From a virus, in IMG/VR virus record IMGVR_UViG_3300043446_003752, positions 1 to 40,768 of that record: DNA of 40,768 bases. The stretch is one strand, 5' to 3'. Numbering within the stretch: position 1 is the stretch's first letter; every line of letters begins with the position of its first letter. This document shows positions 29,906 through 35,124 of the stretch, piece after piece. Position numbers and translations under genes: made by a program. The notes below the pieces were generated by a model. It saw only the letters and a program-made list of their open reading frames with translations. It made no database searches and was not told the DNA's origin.

Positions 29906-30209
29906 GGGGGTTCGAGCATTAAACGAGAACCCCCTAAGCAGAAGGAATCCGGCCCAGAAAAGGCCGGATTCCTATAGGGGCAGAATTCAAAAAAGAATGC
30001 TCCGGCCCATAAAAGGCCGGAGCATATAGGGGCAGAATTAAATTGAATTCATCTCGTCATCGAATTCTTTTCAATTCACTGACGCGGTCGGTGAAATTCA
30101 ATTCTCAATTCCGCCGGCGAATTCCATAAAAGAATTCGCCCTCAGGATTAATTCAATTCATCAATTCAATTACGAATTCAATTCACCGCCGCCCCATGAA
30201 AGGGCGGCG
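29906..30209 (+). promoter_or_regulatory. Array of five stem-loops with 7-nt CANNAAA loops
   Basis: Stems and loops: 29906-29934 (GGGGGTTC arms, tandem GA mismatch, loop CATTAAA); 29943-29973 (12 bp, CAGAAAA); 29997-30025 (11 bp, CATAAAA); 30116-30140 (9 bp, CATAAAA); 30187-30209 (8 bp, CATGAAA). The stems differ in sequence while the loop is kept, the signature of a loop-reading RNA- or DNA-binding factor. Stems 2 and 3 are each followed by the identical ATAGGGGCAGAATT; stem 5 is followed by AGAGGGGCAGA and ATG 30223. On the minus strand stem 3 is followed by six T, so a leftward terminator is a second reading. Confidence 0.7.
29983..30184. repeat. AT-rich island with AATTC repeats
   Basis: Fourteen AATTC words occur in about 200 bases, six of them as GAATTC (29983, 30045, 30062, 30119, 30132, 30174). 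The stretch is conspicuously AT-rich in an otherwise very GC-rich genome and has no credible gene. It is interleaved with the heptaloop hairpins. DNA-unwinding element or iterons of a replication origin is the leading inference. Confidence 0.65.
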
Positions 30210-30222
30210 AGAGGGGCAGAGC

Positions 30223-30546
30223 ATGAGACGCTGCACGGCCACCACGCGCAAGGGCAAGCCCTGCCCCATCGGCGCCGACCCCGGCGTTGACACCTGCCAC
30301 GTCCACAACCCCGACGGCACCTACCAGCAGCAGCTGCGCGCCGGAACCGCCAACAAGCCCAACCCGAACAAGAAGCCCCGCCCGGCACGCCAGGCGCCAT
30401 CGAGGGCGCCAGGCGACCAGCCCTGCCTCAAGATCTGCTGCCTCACCGACGCCACCATCCACACCCCCGTCCCACACGCCCAGCTCCACCCCGCAGATCC
30501 GAAGCGCACCAGATGCACCGGCCACATCTGCCACTGCCCCCGCTGA
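30223..30546 (+). CDS. Small Cys/His zinc-finger protein
   Basis: A 107-residue basic protein, first gene of the rightward block. The start RRCTATTRKGKPCPIGADPG followed by VDTCHVH fits the phage zinc-knuckle pattern C-x-A-T-x-x-G-x-x-C...C-x-x-H. The middle is Lys/Pro/Arg-rich and disordered, and the end has CLKICCLTD and CTGHICHCPR, so a second metal site is possible. ATG 30223 is chosen because AGGGGCAGA sits directly ahead, after the fifth heptaloop hairpin; ATG 30196 would place the start within the hairpin loop. Possible regulator or origin-binding protein. Confidence 0.65.
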   Translation: MRRCTATTRKGKPCPIGADPGVDTCHVHNPDGTYQQQLRAGTANKPNPNKKPRPARQAPSRAPGDQPCLKICCLTDATIHTPVPHAQLHPADPKRTRCTGHICHCPR

Positions 30547-30559
30547 CCACCCGGGCCAT

Positions 30560-30639
30560 ACGCCTGGAACTGGGAAAAATTCGCGGGGAGACTCTCAGGG
30601 CAAACGCCTGGAACTGGGAAAAAAATCTCGGGAGACTCT
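30560..30639. repeat. Two 36-base direct repeats
   Basis: Copies at 30560-30595 and 30604-30639 share ACGCCTGGAACTGGGAAAAA and a GGGAGACTCT end, with small differences between. Spacing is 44 bases. They lie just after the stop at 30546 in a non-coding stretch. Their A-tracts and regular spacing fit a protein-binding or origin repeat. Confidence 0.6.
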
Positions 30640-30653
30640 ACGTCACTGTGGGT

Positions 30654-30733
30654 CGTGACGTTAACAAGCGCGGGGTCGCGTGACGCGGGCGCGTGACGCG
30701 CGCGTGCCGGCGCGGGGGGGCGTGCGCGTGACG
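30654..30733. repeat. CGTGACG iteron-like repeats
   Basis: The word CGTGACG occurs four times in about 80 bases (30654, 30679, 30692, about 30727), three times within a longer GCGTGACGCG. Together with the AT-rich island ~500 bases to the left this looks like an origin of replication. Frames through here have no coding character. Confidence 0.5.
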
Positions 30734-30957
30734 CGCGTGCCAGGCGTGCGCGTGCGCGGTTCCTATCCCCCCTGTCAGTGACCCCCTCCCCTGTCATTGC
30801 CTACCGACCGTGCCGACCGTGGTCACTGCCCACCATGGCCGTATCCCCAGATATGGGAAGTGTGGCCATGCCCTGCCCTGCCATGCCTGAGCCGCCACCC
30901 GTCGAGCCACCAGCGCGGGAAACATGAGGAAAGCCTCACGTTCCAGGCATCAGCCAC

Positions 30958-31009
30958 CTTTACACCCTGTAAAGCTGCCGGCGCACCCGAGGTTTACACC
31001 CTGTAAACC
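30958..31009. promoter_or_regulatory. Pair of dyad operators TTTACA-N3-TGTAAA
   Basis: Two near-identical palindromes, CTTTACACCCTGTAAAG (30958-30974) and GGTTTACACCCTGTAAACC (30991-31009), are centred 34 bases apart, about three helical turns. Outer bases covary in each, keeping symmetry. This is the form of a cooperative dimeric repressor site upstream of the 31254 operon. Confidence 0.7.
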
Positions 31010-31082
31010 TGTCGGGAGACAGTACTCCCCCCCTCCCCCTGCCCCTGCCCCTGTGGAGCTCCTTCGCGTCTCGCGTTGCGTT

Positions 31083-31189
31083 GTCCGGTGTGTGTCCGGT
31101 GTGGCCCCTGTCGGAGTGACCTAGATCACATGCATACGGTATGCATGCATACCGCTACCCGTGCCATGATCTATCCATGCCGCCGGACA
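31083..31189. promoter_or_regulatory. TGTCCGG repeats and 18-bp palindrome
   Basis: TGTCCGG occurs at 31083 and 31094 and inverted (CCGGACA) near 31183. Between them CGGTATGCATGCATACCG (31137-31154) is a perfect 18-base palindrome preceded by a further TGCATAC at 31131. The arrangement suggests an operator cluster controlling the first small genes. The rest of 30740-30950 is C/T-rich and shows nothing else recognisable. Confidence 0.5.
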
Positions 31190-31204
31190 AGCGGACACCC
31201 AACC

Positions 31205-31227
31205 GCTAGCCGCCGACCACGGCTAGC
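31205..31227 (+). promoter_or_regulatory. Leader stem-loop 1, loop CCGACCA
   Basis: A perfect 8-base stem GCTAGCCG/CGGCTAGC with 7-nt loop CCGACCA, 26 bases before ATG 31254. First of five related leader hairpins. Confidence 0.6.
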
Positions 31228-31253
31228 CGACTACCAGACAGGATTCATCCCTC

Positions 31254-31394
31254 ATGTGCGATTGCTGCGACACCCGCAACGGTTCCTACCGCTATGACTA
31301 CTCAAGCGTGCTCTGCGCCGCTTGCTACCTTGAGCCGTTCGATGGCCCTGATGGCGACACCGTCTATCCGTCCTGCCCCACCTGCACCCGCTAG
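31254..31394 (+). CDS. 46-residue zinc-ribbon microprotein
   Basis: ATG 31254 opens a 46-codon frame ending TAG at 31394. It holds Cys at 2, 4, 5, 21, 24, 41 and 44, including the pairs CAAC and CPTC and a start MCDCCDTRNGSYRYDYSS, the design of a small zinc ribbon. It follows a leader stem-loop and precedes the GP88-like gene by 22 bases. The Cys spacing makes chance coding unlikely. It could bind nucleic acid or a host protein. Confidence 0.7.
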   Translation: MCDCCDTRNGSYRYDYSSVLCAACYLEPFDGPDGDTVYPSCPTCTR

Positions 31395-31406
31395 ACCCGA
31401 CACTAG
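31391..31406 (+). promoter_or_regulatory. Leader stem-loop 2, loop ACCCGACA
   Basis: A short CTAG/CTAG stem encloses ACCCGACA and is followed at once by GAGACC and ATG 31417. It starts within the TAG stop of the 46-residue gene. Weak as a stem, included because its loop and position match the other leaders. Confidence 0.4.
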
Positions 31407-31416
31407 GAGACCTGCC

Positions 31417-32373
31417 ATGACTTCCCTTGTCACCCTTGACATGCTCGACGCGCCTATCCCCTGCCGAATCGTCAAGCAGGCCCCCGTTCGGGTGCCTAGC
31501 CTCACCAAGCCGGAACGGCTTCTGGCCCCTGCCGATGGATCCGCCATCCGCTACCTGTCCGCAGACTGCGCCACGCGTCGAGTGATGCTCTCCGAAGCGC
31601 GGAAGGTGTGGGCGCAGTTTCGCGAGTCCCACGGCTTCAAGCGTGACGCGCGGCCGCTGCTGACGCCTCCCACGGCTCAGGCCAAATTGGCGAAGAGCGC
31701 CGTTCCCACGTTCGGCCTGTCACTGGTGCCGGGCGCCGCTTCGGGCTTCAACCTGTGCCCGGCCGCGTCGCGCGGCTGCCTCGGCGCATGCCTGCACACA
31801 AGCGGCAAGGGCCGCTTGGGAAGTGTGCGCTTCGCGCGTTGGGTGAGGGCGCAGTTTGCCCTCACCCATCCGGCAGAGTTCGGGATCATCCTGGTCGGTG
31901 AGCTGATCAGGCACGCGACCGTCAAGGGTGCCATTCGCGTCCGGCTCAACGTGGTGAGTGACGTGCGTTGGGCGCACGTCATGCCCGAGACTCTCTCGGC
32001 GCTCAAGGCGCTGGGCGTAGTCGCCTATGACTACACCAAGTACAGTCCCCGGCTCTACGCGCGGAATGACCTTGTCCACCTCACGCGGTCGGCCAGTGAG
32101 AGAATGTCGGACGCCGACATCATCGAGCTGGTGAATTCCGGCGAGAATGTCGCGGTGGTGTTCGCTGCTAGCAAGCGCGTGGTCAAGCGCGCGTGTGCGG
32201 ACGGCCTCACCTGGCACGGCATCCGGCTTGTGGACGGCCTCTCTACCGATGATCGGACCCTAGACCCTACGGGTTGCATCGTGGCCCTGGCCGCACTCGG
32301 CGACGGTGTCGGGGACAGCTCCGGCTTCGTCCGCCCGTGGGCGCCCGACACCGCTACCCTGCCGATGATCTAG
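31417..32373 (+). CDS. GP88-like phage protein
   Basis: A 318-residue protein resembling the phage gene-product-88 (GP88) family, whose function is unsettled. Visible marks are a Cys cluster near residues 112-123 (CPAASRGCLGAC, i.e. C-x6-C-x3-C), a RVRLNVVSDVRWAHVMPETL segment near 175, and the VVAYDYTKYSPRL stretch near 205. The Cys cluster may hold an Fe-S centre or zinc. ATG 31417 follows the leader motif closely. Codon use is less GC-extreme than in the structural genes, hinting at separate origin. It leads a set of small genes whose leaders share RNA elements. Confidence 0.65.
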   Translation: MTSLVTLDMLDAPIPCRIVKQAPVRVPSLTKPERLLAPADGSAIRYLSADCATRRVMLSEARKVWAQFRESHGFKRDARPLLTPPTAQAKLAKSAVPTFGLSLVPGAASGFNLCPAASRGCLGACLHTSGKGRLGSVRFARWVRAQFALTHPAEFGIILVGELIRHATVKGAIRVRLNVVSDVRWAHVMPETLSALKALGVVAYDYTKYSPRLYARNDLVHLTRSASERMSDADIIELVNSGENVAVVFAASKRVVKRACADGLTWHGIRLVDGLSTDDRTLDPTGCIVALAALGDGVGDSSGFVRPWAPDTATLPMI

Positions 32374-32381
32374 GCAACCCC

Positions 32382-32408
32382 GGCAGGGGGTCGCATTGGC
32401 CCCCTGCC
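32382..32408 (+). terminator. Stem-loop after GP88-like gene
   Basis: A perfect 9-base stem GGCAGGGGG/CCCCCTGCC with 9-base loop begins eight bases after the stop. No T run, so either an attenuator or 3'-end protection. A second 6-base stem (32426-32444, loop TACCCAG) follows. Confidence 0.55.
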
Positions 32409-32474
32409 ACCACTCAAAGCCATGCACGCGCTACCCAGGCGCGTCACCTAGACCCGTGATCTAGGCATGGCACG

Positions 32475-32493
32475 GGCGCCCCGACAGGGCGCC
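32475..32493 (+). promoter_or_regulatory. Leader stem-loop 3, loop CGACA
   Basis: GGCGCCC/GGGCGCC 7-base stem with loop CGACA, 33 bases before ATG 32527. It is followed by CGACAC-type words and GAGAGAGACATC directly before the start. Confidence 0.6.
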
Positions 32494-32526
32494 GACACAG
32501 ACAACCGACACACTGAGAGAGACATC

Positions 32527-32841
32527 ATGCGAAACATCCGTTCCGAGGATTGCGGCAACGTCGATATCTTGAAATCCGAGCTGGCCACGCTGGCCCGCTG
32601 CCATGGCCAATGGGCACGGCGCGACCTGTCGCCGGGCGTCGCCGCCATCGTTGACAAGGTGGGCGCCGACGTCGAGTGGATCGCCGCTTTCATCGCCGAA
32701 TTCGAGCGCAGCGCACGGAAGAACAACACCGCTAGCCGCGTGGCCGCAGCTGACCGGATGGCAAGCGCGTGGGGCATGTTGAGAGCCGTTTCGGTGGCCT
32801 GGTTCGCCCATGACATCCAACTCTCGGACATCGGCGCCTAG
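32527..32841 (+). CDS. Hypothetical early protein
   Basis: A 104-residue helical protein (NVDILKSELATLARCHGQWA, VEWIAAFIAEFERSARKN). ATG 32527 is chosen over an upstream in-frame ATG (32467) because that one lies before the leader stem-loop and GAGAGAGAC ribosome site. Its UAG stop is the first base of a structured RNA element. No family recognised; likely one of a set of small host-takeover or regulatory genes. Confidence 0.65.
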   Translation: MRNIRSEDCGNVDILKSELATLARCHGQWARRDLSPGVAAIVDKVGADVEWIAAFIAEFERSARKNNTASRVAAADRMASAWGMLRAVSVAWFAHDIQLSDIGA

Positions 32842-32914
32842 CACGCGCCACCAGCTCCGGCTGACGTCCGCAGGGACGTCGTCACGGCTCACCACCGGGC
32901 CGGAGCACGCTAGG
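32837..32914 (+). ncRNA. Structured RNA element, copy 1
   Basis: Starts at the UAG stop of the previous gene with TAGCACGCGCCACC. Outer stem GCTCCGGC (32854-32861) with GCCGGAGC (32899-32906); inner stem GACGTCC (32863-32869) with GGACGTC (32874-32880) and loop GCAG; then an 18-base joining strand ending ACCGG. CCTAGC/GCTAGG (32837-32842, 32909-32914) may close it. Compared with copy 2 at 33169, base pairs change in compensating fashion while loop and joining strand stay the same. Confidence 0.75.
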
Positions 32915-32934
32915 AAACTAGTATCGTGCATAAC

Positions 32935-32963
32935 TTGACATGCATAACCGAACACTGTAGGTT
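32935..32963 (+). promoter_or_regulatory. Predicted promoter
   Basis: TTGACA (32935-32940) and TAGGTT (32958-32963) are 17 bases apart, a good actinobacterial sigma-70-type promoter. Direct repeats TGCATAAC (32928-32935 and 32941-32948) straddle the -35 box, suitable for an operator. It would drive the gene at 33010 and the operon beyond. Confidence 0.7.
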
Positions 32964-32970
32964 CTACATA

Positions 32971-32990
32971 TCGGACCCCGACAGGTCCGA
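32971..32990 (+). promoter_or_regulatory. Leader stem-loop 4, loop CCGACA
   Basis: TCGGACC/GGTCCGA 7-base stem with loop CCGACA, immediately after the predicted promoter and 19 bases before ATG 33010. AAGGAGACAG follows as ribosome site. Confidence 0.65.
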
Positions 32991-33009
32991 CCGACTAAGG
33001 AGACAGGCT

Positions 33010-33171
33010 ATGAACATCATCACCGAGGCATTCGAGACCGAGTCCGGATTCATCTTCCAGGCGTTCATCCCGGGCGACATGCCCGACGACATGCCGCTGG
33101 CCGAGGGCGTCGCCTGCGCCAGCGCCGCCGATGCCGTTGATTCGCTGCTGTCGGTGCTCGGCATCCGCTAG
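33010..33171 (+). CDS. 53-residue acidic early protein
   Basis: ATG 33010 is set by AAGGAGACAG just upstream. The product (53 residues, start MNIITEAFETESGFIFQAFI) is acidic, with a DMPDDMPLAEG segment and a helix ending VDSLLSVLGIR. It could be a small alpha/beta protein or DNA mimic. Its UAG stop begins the second copy of the structured RNA element. No family recognised. Confidence 0.65.
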   Translation: MNIITEAFETESGFIFQAFIPGDMPDDMPLAEGVACASAADAVDSLLSVLGIR

Positions 33172-33237
33172 CACGCGCCACCTGGCCCCCGCTGGCATCC
33201 GCAGGGATGCCGCCAAGGCTCGCTACCGGGCGGGGGC
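33169..33237 (+). ncRNA. Structured RNA element, copy 2
   Basis: Begins at the UAG stop with the same TAGCACGCGCCACC as copy 1. Outer stem GCCCCCGC (33185-33192) with GCGGGGGC (33230-33237); inner stem GGCATCC (33194-33200) with GGATGCC (33205-33211), loop GCAG; 18-base joining strand GCCAAGGCTCGCTACCGG. Two pairs in each stem differ from copy 1 and all four remain paired, good evidence for a selected RNA fold. Confidence 0.75.
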
Positions 33238-33239
33238 AC

Positions 33240-33260
33240 GGGCACCTGAGACAGGGTGCC
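33240..33260 (+). promoter_or_regulatory. Leader stem-loop 5, loop TGAGACAG
   Basis: GGCACC/GGTGCC stem (G-U extension) with loop TGAGACAG, two bases after RNA copy 2 and 32 bases before ATG 33293. Downstream come GACAGACTGACTGACAC and GGGAGACAG as in the other leaders. Confidence 0.55.
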
Positions 33261-33292
33261 TCGACAGACTGACTGACACATGGGAGACAGCA

Positions 33293-33595
33293 ATGATCGA
33301 CGGATTCGTGAGCCTCGACGTCACCGAGGCATGGTTCCCCGCACGGTTCACCGTGTCCCCCAACGGCATGGCCGAGCCTCGCCTCGACGATGCCGCGATG
33401 GGCCAGCTCCTGATGGCCCTGGTCGCGGTCAACCCCGACCAGCGCATGTTCCTCAAGCACGACATGGTGACGCTGGTCGATCCGATGTGGGAGGGCGGGC
33501 CGGAGACGGTGCGACGCGACGCCGATGGCATGTGGGACTTCTCCCAGCTCAACTGGTCGTGGTACCACACGACCGACGTGGCCGAGACGGCCTGA
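33293..33595 (+). CDS. Hypothetical early protein
   Basis: A 100-residue protein from ATG 33293, preceded by GGGAGACAG. It has an alternating beta/helix start (MIDGFVSLDVTEAWFPARFT), a helix AAMGQLLMALVAVN, and a Trp-rich end (FSQLNWSWYHTTDVAE). Not recognised. It shares the leader design of the preceding genes, so it is probably expressed with them. Confidence 0.65.
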   Translation: MIDGFVSLDVTEAWFPARFTVSPNGMAEPRLDDAAMGQLLMALVAVNPDQRMFLKHDMVTLVDPMWEGGPETVRRDADGMWDFSQLNWSWYHTTDVAETA

Positions 33596-33629
33596 GACAG
33601 ACACGACTAGACAGACAGGAATTGGAGCG

Positions 33630-33851
33630 ATGGCAACGATGATCGACGCGCGGATCGCCGCGCGGGGAGAGGCGCTGATGCGCGACTACGGCAAGGAGCA
33701 CGCGCCCGGCGAGGGCTTGCGGACGGTGCTCGCGGATATCCTGGCCGACCTCATGGTGGCGGCTGAGTCGCTGAACCTCGACTGGCACGGCGCCGCCGAG
33801 CTGGCATACGCGCACTACTGCGTCGAGACGACCGAGGAGGTCGAGCTGTGA
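33630..33851 (+). CDS. Hypothetical early protein
   Basis: A 73-residue helical protein from ATG 33630, with TTGGAGC as ribosome site. Its leader has the GAGACAGACACGAC word of the earlier leaders but no hairpin. The stop overlaps the GTG of the next gene, so the two are coupled. Sequence (TVLADILADLMVAAESLNLD) shows no known motif. Confidence 0.6.
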   Translation: MATMIDARIAARGEALMRDYGKEHAPGEGLRTVLADILADLMVAAESLNLDWHGAAELAYAHYCVETTEEVEL

Positions 33852-34408
33852 TCACGGTTCACACGGCGGACGGGGACCGCTACGAGATCGACGCTGACGC
33901 GCAGCGGATCGCCGTCGCAACCTGGCTCGACGCCGCCGGGCGCCACCAGATGATATGGGAGCTGGACGAGAAGGAGCTGGGCGAGGTCATCGCTCGCGAC
34001 TTCGACCGTCCCGAGCGCGACCGCGACTCACAGCGGGCCGAGCTGGACAGGATGTGCCTAGGCTTCGCGGGGGAGTCCGAGCTGCGGCAGGCGATGCGGG
34101 ACGCGCGTCTGGCGCTGAGCCGGATCGAGGCCGGCGAGGGCGCCGATGACGGGGCCGTCGGCGCTGCCGAGGATGCTGCGCTCGATGCCGAGGATGACTA
34201 CTACAGGGCTGCGATGGACTGCATCGCGACCACGCGCGCCGGGATGGTCGCGGCGATCCAGGAGGACGCCTGCCGCGACGCCGAGGTGATCACGGTCGGG
34301 GAGATGATCGAGGATGGACGGGACCTCGGCTGGACGCTCAGCCGGATCCTCGGACGGCGTGACGTCGCGTTCGGCATCGTCCGCCTCGCAGACGAGGACG
34401 AGTCATGA
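33848..34408 (+). CDS. Hypothetical acidic protein
   Basis: A 186-residue protein starting GTG 33848 with a small beta barrel-like opening (MITVHTADGDRYEIDADAQR), then long charged helices (RQAMRDARLALSRIEAGEGA, DAALDAEDDYYRAAMD) compatible with a coiled coil. It ends in an Asp/Glu tail that overlaps the next start (ATGA). Function unknown. Confidence 0.65.
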   Translation: MITVHTADGDRYEIDADAQRIAVATWLDAAGRHQMIWELDEKELGEVIARDFDRPERDRDSQRAELDRMCLGFAGESELRQAMRDARLALSRIEAGEGADDGAVGAAEDAALDAEDDYYRAAMDCIATTRAGMVAAIQEDACRDAEVITVGEMIEDGRDLGWTLSRILGRRDVAFGIVRLADEDES

Positions 34409-34512
34409 GCGCGTGGCTGGTGGCGCACCCGCTGGTGCCTATCCTTGTGATCGCCGGGGCGTCCTACCTCGGCGGCTGGGCGCACGGCTTCAGGGATGGC
34501 CGGAAGGACTGA
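34405..34512 (+). CDS. 35-residue membrane peptide
   Basis: ATG 34405 overlaps the preceding stop. The product is one membrane span (PLVPILVIAGASYLGGWAHG) with a charged end GFRDGRKD, a layout common in short phage membrane proteins. It could be a superinfection or membrane-targeting peptide. It ends the operon, just before a stem-loop terminator region. Confidence 0.6.
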   Translation: MSAWLVAHPLVPILVIAGASYLGGWAHGFRDGRKD

Positions 34513-34570
34513 CGCAGGCACGGCGGACTAGTCACCCGCCGAGTCCGCTCGGCTGCGACCGGATCGCGGA

Positions 34571-34716
34571 GGCGGGGGCTTGTCACCCCCGCCGGCCCGC
34601 CGGGAATCGCGCCGAACGGGCGCACGAAAGCCCCCTCGCTGGATGCGGGGGGGCTTAAGTGTTTGCAACCACAGACACGAAAAGCAACCGTCTCGGGGGG
34701 GAGTTCGTTCCCCCCT
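34571..34716 (+). terminator. Terminator region with three hairpins
   Basis: Three GC-rich hairpins: GGCGGGGG/CCCCCGCC (34571-34593, loop CTTGTCA), AAGCCCCC/GGGGGCTT (34628-34656, then AAGTGTTT), and a G6/C6 hairpin (34697-34716). The middle one has the best terminator form. They end the 33-34.5 kb operon. From 34720 to 34840 nothing further is recognisable. Confidence 0.6.
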
Positions 34717-34844
34717 CGGCGGGCCGACCCGCTCGGCTTCCCCTCCGCTCGGCTCGGCGGTGTCGAGGCTACCGCCCGGGCGGGCGGGGGTGGCGCATCT
34801 GGCGGCGCGTCGGCGTGTCCGCATTCTGTCGGTGCATGTACGCT

Positions 34845-34922
34845 GGTGCATGCGTCACGGGGTTTAAACCCGGCTTGACGTGCTGATCGTGTGATGTGTA
34901 CGATATCCGGACAAGGGGCAGA
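34845..34922 (+). promoter_or_regulatory. Promoter and operator of the right-hand operon
   Basis: The word GGTGCATGCGTCA (34845-34857) is followed by palindrome GGGTTTAAACCC (34860-34871), then TTGACG (34875-34880) and TACGAT (34899-34904) with 18-base spacing, then GGACAAGGGGCAGA (34909-34922). First and last words recur upstream of the recombinase. A repressor bound at the palindrome would block the -35 box. Confidence 0.7.
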
Positions 34923-34935
34923 ACAGGGGCAGGGC

Positions 34936-35124
34936 ATGTTTCATCGGCGCAAGGGCGAGCTGGCTGCTCGCTCGCACGGGTACGTCGTGGTGCTGCGCCA
35001 CGACGGCGCGACCGTCGAGGGGTCGGCTGAGTACCGCCGCTGGCTGGGTCCGGTGAACCCGGTGAAGGTGTTGAAGGTCGGCAGGGTGTTCCTGCTGGTG
35101 GCAGAGAGGGAGGGCAAGCGATGA
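34936..35124 (+). CDS. Small basic protein, first gene of replication operon
   Basis: A 62-residue basic protein (start MFHRRKGELAARSHGYVVVL) with two short beta hairpins (VKVLKVGRVFLLVAERE). ATG 34936 follows GGGGCAGGGC closely. The stop overlaps the Cas4-like nuclease start. A KOW/SH3-like nucleic-acid binder is possible from the V.VL..GRVFLL pattern, but this is a guess. Confidence 0.6.
   Translation: MFHRRKGELAARSHGYVVVLRHDGATVEGSAEYRRWLGPVNPVKVLKVGRVFLLVAEREGKR

Noticed and set aside
29708-29977. 89-codon plus-strand frame in the divergent region
   Set aside because: It is Arg/Lys/Pro-rich without known pattern, runs through several hairpins, and has no ribosome site.
29906-30209. N4-type hairpin promoters for a virion RNA polymerase within the giant protein
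   Set aside because: The capsid type and giant protein invite the idea, but N4 promoters have 3-base loops and I see no polymerase motifs in the 2,779 residues.
30797-31006. 69-codon frame in the operator region
   Set aside because: The composition (Pro/Cys/His) follows the C/T-rich DNA, it covers the TTTACA dyads, and it lacks a ribosome site.
32839-32911. Stop-codon readthrough driven by the RNA elements
   Set aside because: Both copies are open for 23-24 codons after UAG, but the spacer differs by one base, so the extended peptides are unrelated. Selection is on RNA rather than a peptide.
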